Below, piece by piece: positions 35,511 to 44,966 of a DNA stretch of 64,000 bases; the stretch's first letter is position 1, and each line of letters begins with the position of its first letter. The DNA is from Alteromonas pelagimontana. GTDB taxonomy: Bacteria; Pseudomonadota; Gammaproteobacteria; Enterobacterales; Alteromonadaceae. The DNA lies in contig NZ_CP052766.1 in assembly GCF_002499975.2 (NCBI RefSeq), positions 930,001 through 994,000 on the forward strand, in the 5' to 3' direction. A program made the position numbers and the translations under genes. A model generated the notes under the pieces. The model made no database searches. It was not told where the DNA came from and saw only the letters and a list, made by a program, of their open reading frames with translations.

Positions 35511-37415
35511 GTGCGACTGGTTAGATTTTCTCGTTTCTTAGCACAATTTATGGTTATTGCTCTAATGCTCTCGCTGTTTGCCTGTAGTAGCAGTCGCGCA
35601 CCACAGTCTTCTCGCCCGATAGTCTCACAGCCTAACCTGCCAAACCAGCCGAAAGTGATTACAGAAACACCAGAATCGCTTATCAGCCAGGCACAAGAAG
35701 CTTGGCAACAAGACCACAACGGTGACAAGCGTAATCAGCTTTTAATGGATGCGGCTACCTCTTATCTCCAGGAAGGTAAGCTAGCGCAAGCCCAGCAAAT
35801 TTTAGTTTCAATAGAAAGCGGGCCGCTCTCAACCCCTTTGCGGTTGCGAGCCAATATGCTGATAGCTAAAAGCTACCTTCAATCTCCAGATGCTGACAGC
35901 GAAGAGCTTCTTGCTCTGGTATCTCCGCTGGCCGCAGACGACGAGGTGAAAGCCCAGCAGCTTGCTGTTCAAACGGAACTATATCAGCGTCAGCAGGACT
36001 GGCTCGGTGCGGCAAACGCTTATGTGCAATCGGTCGCGCCAACTGAGGAAAGCGTTGCCAGAACCTGGCAGTGGGTAAATATGGCATCACGGGAAGCGTT
36101 TCCCTCCGCGGAGTCGCAGTTTCCCGCGTTAGAACCTTTTCTCGCCTTGCGCCAGTTAATTCAGGAAAGCGGCTTACAGCCTCGTCAGCTACAACAAGCT
36201 TTGAATCAGTTTAAGCAGGTCTTTCGCGGTTCCCCGATAGTGGAATACTGGCCGCAGGAACTGGATCAGGCTGTGTCGCTTAACCCACCTTCTATCGACC
36301 AGATAGTGGTATTACTCCCTCTTAGCGGGCGCTTGGAAAGTACCGGTCTGGCGGTAAAAGAAGGCATACTGGCGGCTTATTATCAGACACTGGAGCAGCA
36401 AAATCGGCCGGAACGTCAGCCTACTCTGAAATTTGTAGATACGGTGAATAAAAACGCAGAAGAACTCGTCGCCTCCATCGGTGACAGCCGATGGGTAATC
36501 GGGCCACTGTTAAAAGAAAACGTCGACGCAATAAATTCTGTTCGCCCAGTGAATATAAACATGCTGGCACTCAATCGCCTTGATGAATTGCAGCAGGAAG
36601 GGACGCAAGAAGGATTTGATGTACCAAGAACGGCCTATTTCGCCTTGGCACCGGAAGATGAAGCTTATCAGCTTGCTGATCATATTTTTCATCACGGGTA
36701 TCGCGCCCCGATTCTAATTTCTGCAAAAAATACTATCAATCAGCGTATGCACGAAGCGTTTGAATTGCGGTGGCAGCAATTGAACAAGAATGATGTAAAG
36801 CGTAAACACGTGAATTTAACCACAGTAACTTTCACTGATAGCAGTTCGCTTAGAGAGGGAATTACAGAAGCACTCGATGTGGCACAGAGCAAGTCCAGAA
36901 TCAATCAGATTGAATATATGGTAAATGAAGAGCTTTACAATGTGCCGCGCAACCGACGTGACGTGGATGCTATCGTAGTGTTTGCCTCTCCGGAACAAAC
37001 CGAATTGCTTAATCCAATGATCGAAGCCAGTTTGAGCCCGTTTAATGGCAAAACGGTGCCTGTTTACGCCACATCCCGCTCCATGGAATATGATAGTGGT
37101 AAGAACCAGTGGCGAGACCTACAAAATGTTCGCTTTATAGACATGCCCTGGATGCTGCCAGAGCATCAGTGGCAGTCACTCTCTCAGCAGACAGCAGAGC
37201 TTTGGCCTCAGCGAAGCACCCAAACTTCACGGTTCTTTGCGTTTGGTGTTGATGCTTACAATTTATTACCTTATCTACCGAATCTGGCATTACTTCCTCA
37301 AGTTACTGTAGCGGGGCTTACGGGTGAGCTTTCAATGAATAAAAGTCGGGAAATCATCCGGCTTTTACCCCAGGCGGTAATTGATAACGAAAAGATAAAA
37401 CCGCTGGCAGAGTAA
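35511..37415 (+). CDS. lpoA: Outer-membrane lipoprotein LpoA, activator of PBP1A
   Basis: Outer-membrane lipoprotein that reaches through the periplasm to stimulate penicillin-binding protein 1A. About 634 residues from GTG 35511, preferred to the in-frame ATGs at 35493/35496 because AAGGA ends 7 nt before it. Lipobox LSLFAC with the lipidated Cys at residue 25. The N-terminal half is helical and TPR-like (SLISQAQEAWQQDH, ATSYLQEGKLAQAQQILVSIESG), and the C-terminal half has the type-1 periplasmic-binding fold (IVVLLPLSGRLESTGLAVKEGILAAYYQ), the E. coli LpoA layout. Heads lpoA-yraN-diaA-dolP. Confidence 0.94.
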   Translation: MRLVRFSRFLAQFMVIALMLSLFACSSSRAPQSSRPIVSQPNLPNQPKVITETPESLISQAQEAWQQDHNGDKRNQLLMDAATSYLQEGKLAQAQQILVSIESGPLSTPLRLRANMLIAKSYLQSPDADSEELLALVSPLAADDEVKAQQLAVQTELYQRQQDWLGAANAYVQSVAPTEESVARTWQWVNMASREAFPSAESQFPALEPFLALRQLIQESGLQPRQLQQALNQFKQVFRGSPIVEYWPQELDQAVSLNPPSIDQIVVLLPLSGRLESTGLAVKEGILAAYYQTLEQQNRPERQPTLKFVDTVNKNAEELVASIGDSRWVIGPLLKENVDAINSVRPVNINMLALNRLDELQQEGTQEGFDVPRTAYFALAPEDEAYQLADHIFHHGYRAPILISAKNTINQRMHEAFELRWQQLNKNDVKRKHVNLTTVTFTDSSSLREGITEALDVAQSKSRINQIEYMVNEELYNVPRNRRDVDAIVVFASPEQTELLNPMIEASLSPFNGKTVPVYATSRSMEYDSGKNQWRDLQNVRFIDMPWMLPEHQWQSLSQQTAELWPQRSTQTSRFFAFGVDAYNLLPYLPNLALLPQVTVAGLTGELSMNKSREIIRLLPQAVIDNEKIKPLAE

Positions 37416-37423
37416 TTGGGTAA

Positions 37424-37768
37424 ATGCAGACTCAAATTTCCGGACAACAAGCAGAAAAGAAAGCCGTTGAGCATTTGCAGCAACAAGGGCTAAAGCTGGT
37501 GTGTCAGAATTACCACACCCGTGTGGGGGAAATCGATATTGTCATGAGGGATGGTGACACCTGGGTGTGCGTGGAAGTAAAATACCGCCATTCTCATCAT
37601 CATGGCTACGCCGCAGAATTTGTTACGCCGTCAAAGATGAAAAAAATGGTAAAAGCCTTTGAACAGTTTCTGTTACATAAAGGTCTGAATCCTACGCACA
37701 CACCATTAAGGATTGATGTGGTAGCATTAGATGGTCATCAACTGCAGTGGCTCAAAAATATCTATTGA
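37424..37768 (+). CDS. yraN: YraN family (UPF0102) nuclease-like protein
   Basis: 114 residues, the usual length. The restriction-endonuclease-like core is visible: QAEKKAVEHLQQQGLKLV, then GEIDIVMRDGDTWVCVEVKYR, the D...ExK active-site pattern. Members are annotated as putative endonucleases; function is unproven. Starts 8 bp after lpoA, and the same order lpoA-yraN-diaA-dolP is present in E. coli. Confidence 0.94.
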   Translation: MQTQISGQQAEKKAVEHLQQQGLKLVCQNYHTRVGEIDIVMRDGDTWVCVEVKYRHSHHHGYAAEFVTPSKMKKMVKAFEQFLLHKGLNPTHTPLRIDVVALDGHQLQWLKNIY

Positions 37769-37785
37769 GTTCGCTGAACAGGTAA

Positions 37786-38400
<615 letters not shown>

Positions 38401-38401
38401 T

Positions 38402-38986
38402 ATGAGAAAAAGCCGGATCTTTGTGCCAGTGTTAGGAATTATGTTGGCGCTAAGCGGTTTACAAGGATGTGCGGTGGTAGCAGTCGGCGCTGCCGGCGCA
38501 ATGGCCGCAAAGGTAGCGAATGATCGTCGGACTGTAGGTACCCAGCTAGATGATCAGACAGCAGAAGGTCAAGTTGCATATCAGTGGTCAAAAAGCAAAC
38601 CGCTTAAAGAAGATACAAATCTGCAAATAGATATCTACAATGGTGTTGCTTTAATTACCGGGCAAGCCCTCAGTCAGATGCTGGTTGATGAAGCCGTGGC
38701 TGGGGCTAAAAAAGTAGAATATGTACATAAAATTCATAATCAGGTTCGTATTGCTCAACCCATTTCTGCCGCTACTCAGGCCCATGATATCTGGTTAGCG
38801 TCAAAAGTTCGTGCCAGGTTAGTTGCCGATGAACGTGTACCGGCGCTTCAGGTTCGCGTAGTAGTGCAAAATGCTGAAGTGTTCTTAATGGGCCGAATGA
38901 ATAATCAGGAAGCCACTTACGCGGTAAATATCGCACGTAATGTTGATGGCGTTGCTCGTGTGGTTCGTGCGTTTGAGATTATGTAA
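38402..38986 (+). CDS. dolP: DolP (YraP) BON-domain outer-membrane lipoprotein
   Basis: 194 residues from ATG 38402, 1 bp after the diaA stop; an upstream in-frame ATG at 38348 would overlap diaA. The lipobox LSGLQGC puts the lipidated Cys near residue 22. Two BON domains follow: first with RRTVGTQLDDQTAEGQVAYQW to VHKIHNQVRIA, second with DIWLASKVRARLVADERV to VDGVARVVRAFEIM. In E. coli, DolP goes to the division septum and supports envelope integrity and BAM function. Last gene of lpoA-yraN-diaA-dolP. Confidence 0.93.
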   Translation: MRKSRIFVPVLGIMLALSGLQGCAVVAVGAAGAMAAKVANDRRTVGTQLDDQTAEGQVAYQWSKSKPLKEDTNLQIDIYNGVALITGQALSQMLVDEAVAGAKKVEYVHKIHNQVRIAQPISAATQAHDIWLASKVRARLVADERVPALQVRVVVQNAEVFLMGRMNNQEATYAVNIARNVDGVARVVRAFEIM

Positions 38987-39118
38987 ATTCAAAAATTCGC
39001 ACTGCAGGTGCTAGAGAAGCAGTAAGCTTGCTCTTTTTAGTACCCTGAACACCAACAATCTGGAGGGAGAAATAGCGAATTCCTCATTCGAAACGCCGTA
39101 AATTCACCCCTGATGGCT

Positions 39119-39144
39119 CTGCTGGAGCATCCATGCTCCAGCAG
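39119..39144. repeat. Extragenic palindrome (12-bp stem, 2-nt loop)
   Basis: CTGCTGGAGCAT, CC, ATGCTCCAGCAG pairs perfectly. It is preceded by CGCCGTAAATTCACCCCTGA. As I remember, similar CGCCGTAAAT...CATCCATG units are frequent between genes in Alteromonadales, so it is probably a repetitive extragenic element. It is the only copy in this window. Confidence 0.65.
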
Positions 39145-39356
39145 TTCAGCGAAGAAGTCTTCACTCTTTTAAAAGCGTTCACGTTCTCTCTCTACCTTAA
39201 CCGCCCACGAAGATGGCTTTTTGTTAAGTGATAGATTTTTCGAATACCTATCCCTTTCACAATGGTTGTTGAAAATTAAGTCTTACGGGGCGTCACTGGA
39301 AAGGCGGAAACGTTGTCTTCGTTCAAGGTTCTTACCTATTGTTAGTCTGTATGATA

Positions 39357-39395
39357 CTAATCCGCATTAATGTGCGCTCACTCAGCGCGGAAATC
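39357..39395. repeat. Hairpin repeat, copy 2 (degenerate)
   Basis: CTAATCCGCATTAATGTG followed by CTCACTCAGCGCGGAA aligns base for base with 14001-14039 without gaps, with about eight differences in 39. The right arm has drifted, so the hairpin is weaker here. Confidence 0.6.
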
Positions 39396-39686
39396 TTCCC
39401 ACTTTTAAAAGCCGCCTCCGAAGGGAGAAAGAGGAATCCATCTATCATGCGTTACATTAGATTGCATCTCTAGGCACTCCTTCACCAGTGCCCTTGGTTA
39501 GATGAAGTCTCTTCTCTTAGCTGTTCAAACATCAAAGTGTGATTAGTATTAGAGCAACTAATCATTCGCGCAGTGATCAATTATCGCTGCGTGCTGGTAT
39601 TACATGAGGCGCAAAGTCAGAATTAAAGCCAACTTCTGGAAAGCCAATCCTTTAACCTTTTCAAACGCGAAGAATAGCGAAACTGA

Positions 39687-41105
39687 ATGCGACTCATCGA
39701 TCATAAAACCGCTACCGCATTGCTTGTGGCTGCCACTCTGTTTATGGAGATCCTCGACGCCACAATTATCACCACTGCCCTGCCTGCCATTGCAAAAGAT
39801 TTTAATGTGGCGGCGGCGCATTTGTCGGTTGGAGTATCAGCTTATCTGGTTGCCGTAACCCTCTTTATACCAATTAGTGGATGGGCTGCGGACCGATACG
39901 GTGCACGTAGAATCTTCAGTCTTGCGATAATTATCTTTATTCTCTCTTCCATACTTTGCGCTTCTAGCACTAGCCTCCCACAGTTCACCGCTGCCCGGGT
40001 GCTGCAGGGAATAGGTGGGGCAATGATGGTACCAGTAGGCCGGCTAGTGGTAATTCGCCACCTGCCGAAAGACAAGCTGGTAAAAGCCATGGCCATTTTA
40101 ACCTGGCCCGCATTGGGCGCGCCTTTAATTGGTCCGGTCCTTGGTGGTTGGATTGCAGAAAACTGGAGTTGGCCGTGGATTTTCCTAATCAATGTCCCGC
40201 TGGGGCTTATTGCTCTCGTATTCACCCGTCTATTACTCACCAGTGAAAAAGGTGAGCCACAAAAATTCGATATCAAAGGCTTTTTGCTGAGTGGCTTTGG
40301 CTTCGGCCTATTTATGACCGGGCTTGAAATATTTTCCAGTCGACCAGAAAATCTCACTTTGCCAATCGTCTTTACGCTGTTGGGACTACTCTTTTTGATT
40401 ATTACCGTCCGCCACATTCAAACTGCTGAAAACCCTTTATTTTCACTAAACGCACTTAAAATACGGACATTCCGTTTCACCATATTTGGCGGCTCAGTGA
40501 TAAGAGTGGCACTTTCCAGTGCGCCCTTTCTAATCCCATTAATGTTACAGCTTGGATTAGGATATTCGGCAGTTGAAGCAGGTACGTTATTGCTATGGTT
40601 GTTCGGCGGTAATTTAATTGTGAAACCTGCAACTACCTGGCTAATGAATCAGTTTGGCTTTAAACATATTCTTATTGTAAACGGCGCGCTCATTGCTGCA
40701 GGCTTTGCCGCCCTTGCCCTTTGTTCTACAACGACGCCAGCCTGGGCGCTTGCAACAATTCTATTTATCAGTGGTATGAATAGATCTATGCACCTAACCG
40801 TACTCAACACCATTAGCTTTGCCGATATTCCGCAAGCACAGATGCGAGATGCAAATACTTTTGGTGCCGTGGTAATGCAAATGACCCGAGGACTCGGAAT
40901 TACTGTCGGCGCGTTAGCATTAGCGTTCGGCACCTGGTTATTGAATGGCAATACAGCCAATCCGTCCGTTGCGGAATTTCAGGTAACTATGTGGGTTATG
41001 GCATTTATTGCTCTGCTCTCGATAATTGACAGTGTCTCTTTACCGGCAGATGCAGGCGAAACCGTATTGAAAAAGCGCCGCCGCGCCAACGCCACAGACA
41101 TGTAG
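39687..41105 (+). CDS. MFS multidrug-type transporter, DHA2 family
   Basis: 472-residue inner-membrane proton-driven exporter of the DHA2 (EmrB/QacA, 14-helix) group. Motif C-like LFMEILDATIITTALPAIAKDF opens helix 1, motif A GWAADRYGARRIF follows helix 2, and RVLQGIGGAMMVPVGRLV is motif B. About 12-14 hydrophobic segments are visible. No EmrA-type adaptor gene is next to it, so it may act alone. Substrate unknown. Ribosome site weak. Confidence 0.9.
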   Translation: MRLIDHKTATALLVAATLFMEILDATIITTALPAIAKDFNVAAAHLSVGVSAYLVAVTLFIPISGWAADRYGARRIFSLAIIIFILSSILCASSTSLPQFTAARVLQGIGGAMMVPVGRLVVIRHLPKDKLVKAMAILTWPALGAPLIGPVLGGWIAENWSWPWIFLINVPLGLIALVFTRLLLTSEKGEPQKFDIKGFLLSGFGFGLFMTGLEIFSSRPENLTLPIVFTLLGLLFLIITVRHIQTAENPLFSLNALKIRTFRFTIFGGSVIRVALSSAPFLIPLMLQLGLGYSAVEAGTLLLWLFGGNLIVKPATTWLMNQFGFKHILIVNGALIAAGFAALALCSTTTPAWALATILFISGMNRSMHLTVLNTISFADIPQAQMRDANTFGAVVMQMTRGLGITVGALALAFGTWLLNGNTANPSVAEFQVTMWVMAFIALLSIIDSVSLPADAGETVLKKRRRANATDM

Positions 41106-41287
41106 TTCCTGTGTAAGGCATACAAATTACGCAAACTTTACCGGTTTCAACATCTGCAATTGCCGCTAAATCATTGTAACTCCTTGATTTACCTCCACGG
41201 CACTGGGATTGCATTAACGTTAACGTAGTGAGTAAAACACAAGCAATCAGACAGTACGATTGTGGTAAACATTTTAAGGAGTTTATT

Positions 41288-41944
41288 ATGTTTCATAAGA
41301 AAACGTTACTGGCACTAGCTTCATCGGTTGCACTTGTCTCAGCCAATCCTGTTATTGCCAAGGGTTCAGATCATACTGCATCTCTCGACTCTTCTACTTG
41401 GGTAACTGTAAGTGGTGAAGTAAGAGAAGTCGATTCTCAGTTTTTCACTCTGGATTATGGTGAAGGTAATATTATAGTAGAAATTGCCGATACCGATTTT
41501 GACGCTCAGGCTTTTAAAGCATTGGATGGCGATACAGTCACGGTGTCCGGAAAAATCGACGGCAGTCTGTTTTCTAATTCCACCCTTCAAGCATCTAGTG
41601 TTTATATAGACAGTCTTCGCACTACCTTTATCTCCGATTCTGCCGATAGTTCTTCACGAGACGTTTATGCAACCACAGCGTTTATTCCCTCAAGCCTGGA
41701 CAGTATGTTATTAATTGGAAACGTGTCTGCGGTGAGCGACGAAGCTGTACAGATTTCAGTTGGGGATACTTCGGTCACCGTCAATGTGGACGATATGAGA
41801 GATAGCCCAGTCGACGATGAAGGTTATTTAAAGCTCGCTAAAGGAGATCGGGTGAAAGTTTCTGCCTCGCTGGATGACGATTTCTTTACTTCCTACTCGC
41901 TCGATGCCAATTACATCATCAAAGTCAACGGGAAACACATTTAA
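41288..41944 (+). CDS. Exported protein with two tandem OB-like (BOF/YgiW-type) domains
   Basis: 218 residues from ATG 41288 (AAGGAG 6 nt upstream); an in-frame ATG at 41228 lacks a site. Signal peptide about MFHKKTLLALASSVALVSANPVIA. The mature part has two repeats of one pattern: WVTVSGEVREVDSQFFTLDYG...LDGDTVTVSGKID (about 38-100) and LLIGNVSAVSDEAVQISVGD...LAKGDRVKVSASLD (about 140-205), with each repeat ending in a Ser/Asn-Ile/Ala-Tyr-Ile strand. This looks like a duplicated small OB-fold such as YgiW/YdeI or DUF5666, but the family is not certain. Acidic (many Asp), typical of a marine periplasmic protein. Function unknown. Confidence 0.7.
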   Translation: MFHKKTLLALASSVALVSANPVIAKGSDHTASLDSSTWVTVSGEVREVDSQFFTLDYGEGNIIVEIADTDFDAQAFKALDGDTVTVSGKIDGSLFSNSTLQASSVYIDSLRTTFISDSADSSSRDVYATTAFIPSSLDSMLLIGNVSAVSDEAVQISVGDTSVTVNVDDMRDSPVDDEGYLKLAKGDRVKVSASLDDDFFTSYSLDANYIIKVNGKHI

Positions 41945-41960
41945 AGTAGTTTATCAGTCT

Positions 41961-41987
41961 AAAAACGTCCGCAAGGGCGTTTTTTAT
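41961..41987 (+). terminator. Intrinsic terminator after the OB-like gene
   Basis: AAAAACGTCC, loop GCAA, GGGCGTTTTTT, 17 bp after the stop codon; the stem includes a G-T pair. Confidence 0.85.
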
Positions 41988-42036
41988 TATCCGCCTTTCC
42001 ATAAACCTGTTGCTTCTGATGAACATCAACCTGCTT

Positions 42037-42046
42037 TTGTCGACAA
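42037..42046. promoter_or_regulatory. TTGTCGACAA palindrome, site 1
   Basis: Perfect 10-bp palindrome, 78 bp before the GntR gene start. Same sequence as at 42089 and 42238. Likely operator for the adjacent GntR regulator. Confidence 0.6.
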
Positions 42047-42087
42047 TTCAGCCAATTCCATTTGACGAACCCCTCCACCTACCCTAT

Positions 42088-42099
42088 ATTGTCGACAAT
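42088..42099. promoter_or_regulatory. ATTGTCGACAAT palindrome, site 2
   Basis: The palindrome extends to 12 bp here. It lies 25 bp before the regulator's ATG, where binding would block transcription of the whole prp cluster. Confidence 0.7.
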
Positions 42100-42123
42100 T
42101 CAAATATTAGTGAAGCAGGAAAA

Positions 42124-42780
42124 ATGGGTGTCATAGTTGAAAATGCGGTAACCAGCGCTGATAAAACTTTTTTCAAGCTTCGCAACGACATCGTAGAAGG
42201 CTTCATTCCTGCTGGAACCAAGTTAAGTGAAACCGAATTGTCGACAAAGTATGCTGTAAGTCGAGCTGTCATTCGCGAAGCGATAAGCCGTTTGATGGCG
42301 TGCCATATTGTAGAGCGGCGCGCGAACGTCGGAGCGCGGGTAGTTTCTCTGACACCTGAAGGCTTAGTGGAGTTGTATCAGGTTCGGGAGTCTCTTGAAG
42401 GTATGGCCGCAAGGTTGGCGGCAAAAAATATGACTGATAAAGAAATAGCTGACCTGCAGAATTTACTAGCTGTGCATTTTGATGAGGTAAAAACCGGCGA
42501 ATCCTATTATCAGGAAGCCGGCGACGTAGACTTCCACTACCGCATTATTTTAGGAAGTAAAAACAGCCAGTTGATCGCTGTATTGTTTGACGGCCTTTAT
42601 CACCTTATCCGCATGTACCGGGTTCAGCTTGGTATGGCGGGTCCGCGCGTCACTACTGCGTTTGACGAGCATAAAAATATTGTTCAGGCCATTGCTAATC
42701 GCGATGGTGAGCTGGCCGAAATGCTTATGCGACGCCACATTTTGTATTCGAAAAATAATATCCAGCAAAAATTATCGTAA
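42124..42780 (+). CDS. GntR-family (FadR subgroup) regulator of the propionate genes
   Basis: 218 residues from ATG 42124 (AGGA just upstream). An open frame extends 114 bp further 5', but through the operator-like palindromes, so the later start is preferred. N-terminal winged helix-turn-helix: FKLRNDIVEGFIPAGTKLSETELSTKYAVSRAVIREAISRL (about 14-57), then a C-terminal all-helical FCD domain with LVELYQVRESLEGMAARLAA and HYRIILGSKNSQLI, including Asp/His ligand-pocket residues. It lies 27 bp before prpB and presumably senses 2-methylcitrate or a related acid. Unlike the sigma-54-type PrpR of enterobacteria, this is a GntR regulator, as in other Alteromonadales and Shewanella. Confidence 0.88.
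   Translation: MGVIVENAVTSADKTFFKLRNDIVEGFIPAGTKLSETELSTKYAVSRAVIREAISRLMACHIVERRANVGARVVSLTPEGLVELYQVRESLEGMAARLAAKNMTDKEIADLQNLLAVHFDEVKTGESYYQEAGDVDFHYRIILGSKNSQLIAVLFDGLYHLIRMYRVQLGMAGPRVTTAFDEHKNIVQAIANRDGELAEMLMRRHILYSKNNIQQKLS
42238..42247. promoter_or_regulatory. TTGTCGACAA palindrome, site 3 (inside the regulator gene)
   Basis: Third perfect copy of the palindrome, 114 bp into the coding sequence, encoding Leu-Ser-Thr-Lys of the helix-turn-helix. Three copies of a 10-bp palindrome within 211 bp are not expected by chance. Confidence 0.5.
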
Positions 42781-42807
42781 CCTACCCAGATTTTGGAGAT
42801 TCAATTG

Positions 42808-43689
42808 ATGAAAAGCGCAGGTAACAAATTTCGTCAGGCGCTTGCTGACAATTCACCGTTACAAATTGTAGGCACTATCAACGCTTATTCAGCGATGATG
42901 GCAAAGCAGATTGGCCATAAAGCGATATATCTCTCTGGTGGTGGTGTGGCAAATGCGTCCTACGGGCTGCCGGATCTGGGTATTACATCTTTAAATGACG
43001 TCATTGCCGATGTGCAGCGGATCACTGCAGCCTGCGATCTACCCCTGCTGGTAGACATAGATACCGGCTGGGGCGGTGCGTTTAACATTGCAAAAACGAT
43101 TAAAGAAATGGAAAAGTCCGGCGCCGCCGCGGTACATCTGGAAGATCAGGTAGCGCAAAAACGGTGCGGGCACCGGCCGAATAAGGAAATTGTTCCCACT
43201 GAAGAAATGGTGGATCGCATTAAGGCAGCAATAGATGCGCGCATCGACCCCGATTTTTTTATCATGGCCCGCACTGATGCCTTTGCGCAAGAAGGGCTGG
43301 ATGCAGCCATTGAACGTGCGCAGGCTTATGTGGCCGCAGGTGCAGACGGTATTTTTGCTGAAGCTATTCAGACCGAAGCACACTACCGCGCTTTCTCTGA
43401 GGCTCTTAACGTACCCATTCTGGCGAATATCACCGAATTCGGTAAAACCGAGCTATGGAATGCAAAAGATTTGGGGGAATGGGGCGCGGCCATGGTGCTT
43501 TACCCGCTAAGTGCGTTTAGAGCGATGAATAAAGCAGCAGAACGGGTATACCAGTCTATTTTGCAAAACGGCGATCAGAAAGCAGTTGTTGATTCGATGC
43601 AAACCCGCATGGAGCTGTACGATTATCTCGGCTATCACGACTACGAACAGAAACTGGACGAGTTGTTCGCCCAAAGCAAAAAACGATAG
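42808..43689 (+). CDS. prpB: 2-Methylisocitrate lyase
   Basis: Splits 2-methylisocitrate into pyruvate and succinate, the last step of propionate breakdown by the 2-methylcitrate cycle. 293 residues from ATG 42808 (GGAG 9 nt upstream). Isocitrate-lyase fold: [23 protein letters not shown] near 24-46, metal ligands in [10 protein letters not shown], and the active-site loop KRCGH at 118-122 with catalytic Cys120. [19 protein letters not shown] is also diagnostic of PrpB. Second gene of the cluster. Confidence 0.97.
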   Translation: MKSAGNKFRQALADNSPLQIVGTINAYSAMMAKQIGHKAIYLSGGGVANASYGLPDLGITSLNDVIADVQRITAACDLPLLVDIDTGWGGAFNIAKTIKEMEKSGAAAVHLEDQVAQKRCGHRPNKEIVPTEEMVDRIKAAIDARIDPDFFIMARTDAFAQEGLDAAIERAQAYVAAGADGIFAEAIQTEAHYRAFSEALNVPILANITEFGKTELWNAKDLGEWGAAMVLYPLSAFRAMNKAAERVYQSILQNGDQKAVVDSMQTRMELYDYLGYHDYEQKLDELFAQSKKR

Positions 43690-43781
43690 CTTAACGACAA
43701 CGTTGCGCGACCCGCAGCACAACAATACCCGCTGTACCCTACTGTACAGGCTACAAATAAAAAATATCAGGAGACGAATAA

Positions 43782-44906
43782 ATGGCGAAACAACTTGGTG
43801 GTGCCGGATTACGCGGCCAGGTGGCAGGAAAAACCGCCCTTTCTACTGTCGGTGTATCGGGCTCCGGCCTGACCTATCGTGGCTATGATATTAAGGATTT
43901 AGCAGAAAACTGTGAGTTTGAAGAAGTAGCTCACCTTATTTTGAAAGGAAAGCTGCCGAATCAACAAGAGCTTAGCACCTATAAGAACAAACTGCGCAGC
44001 TTACGGGGGTTGCCTCAGGCGCTAAAAGACGTACTCGAACGCATTCCTAAACAGGCACATCCCATGGACGTGTTACGCACTGGCTGCTCAATGCTGGGCA
44101 ACCTGGAAACTGAAAACAGCTTTGATGAACAGGAAGAGACAGCCGATCGTATGTTAGCGTGTTTTCCCAGCATTATTTGCTACTGGTATCGTTTTAGCCA
44201 CAACGGCGAACGCATTAACGTGGATACCGATGATGATTCTATCGGCTCACACTTTTTGCATCTGCTACACGGCGAGAAACCTCGCGAACTTCACGAAAAG
44301 GTCATGCACGTTTCACTTATTTTGTACGCCGAACACGAATTTAACGCCTCTACCTTCACGGCCCGGGTTTGTGCTTCAACGTTATCTGACATGCATTCCT
44401 GTATAACCGGCGCGATAGGTTCACTACGAGGCCCGCTTCACGGTGGTGCGAATGAAGCAGCAATGGACATGATTGAAGATTTTACCTCTGCAGAGCAAGC
44501 CGAACAGGAAATGATGGCGAAGCTGGCACGTAAAGATAAGATCATGGGTTTTGGACACGCTATTTATTCCGAGTCTGACCCTCGTAACGCTATTATCAAG
44601 CATTGGTCGAAAAAGTTATCAGAAGATGTAGGTGATACGGTGCTTTACGCGGTATCAGAACGTTGCGAAGAAGTAATGTGGCGCGAGAAAAAACTCTTCT
44701 GTAATGCCGATTTCTTTCATGCCTCTGCCTATAACTTTATGGGAATTCCGACCAAATTATTTACGCCTATCTTTGTAATGTCTCGCCTAACCGGCTGGGC
44801 GGCCCATGTCATGGAGCAGCGGGCTGATAACCGAATTATTCGCCCCTCTGCGGAATATGTGGGCGAACAACCCCGCGCAGTGACACCAATCAGCGAGCGA
44901 AGCTAA
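43782..44906 (+). CDS. prpC: 2-Methylcitrate synthase
   Basis: Condenses propionyl-CoA with oxaloacetate. 374 residues, citrate-synthase fold. GLRGQVAGKTALSTVGVSGSGLTYRGYDI is the PrpC-type start; active-site histidines lie in GPLHGGANEAAMDMI and MGFGHAIYSESDPRN; the catalytic Asp is in FCNADFFHASAYNFMGIP. CAGGAG 8 nt before the ATG. It follows prpB by 92 bp, and acnD starts 60 bp downstream. Confidence 0.97.
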   Translation: MAKQLGGAGLRGQVAGKTALSTVGVSGSGLTYRGYDIKDLAENCEFEEVAHLILKGKLPNQQELSTYKNKLRSLRGLPQALKDVLERIPKQAHPMDVLRTGCSMLGNLETENSFDEQEETADRMLACFPSIICYWYRFSHNGERINVDTDDDSIGSHFLHLLHGEKPRELHEKVMHVSLILYAEHEFNASTFTARVCASTLSDMHSCITGAIGSLRGPLHGGANEAAMDMIEDFTSAEQAEQEMMAKLARKDKIMGFGHAIYSESDPRNAIIKHWSKKLSEDVGDTVLYAVSERCEEVMWREKKLFCNADFFHASAYNFMGIPTKLFTPIFVMSRLTGWAAHVMEQRADNRIIRPSAEYVGEQPRAVTPISERS

Positions 44907-44966
44907 CGCGCAATGGCCGGGCTGAAAATTGTCCGGCTGAACCCGCTTTCGCGAACGGAGGAACAC

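Larger units (their letters stand above)
38987..39686. other. 700-bp intergenic region with two repeats, no supported gene
   Basis: Between dolP and the MFS gene. It holds a 12-bp-stem palindrome (39119-39144) and the second copy of the CTAATCCGC hairpin repeat (39357-39395), both listed separately, plus a GCAGTGAT/ATCGCTGC near-inverted pair around 39570-39592. No open frame has both a ribosome site and recognisable sequence. Confidence 0.45.

Noticed and set aside
39842..40417. Minus-strand frame of 191 codons opposite the MFS gene
   Set aside because: Shadow of a clear transporter gene; no recognisable sequence.
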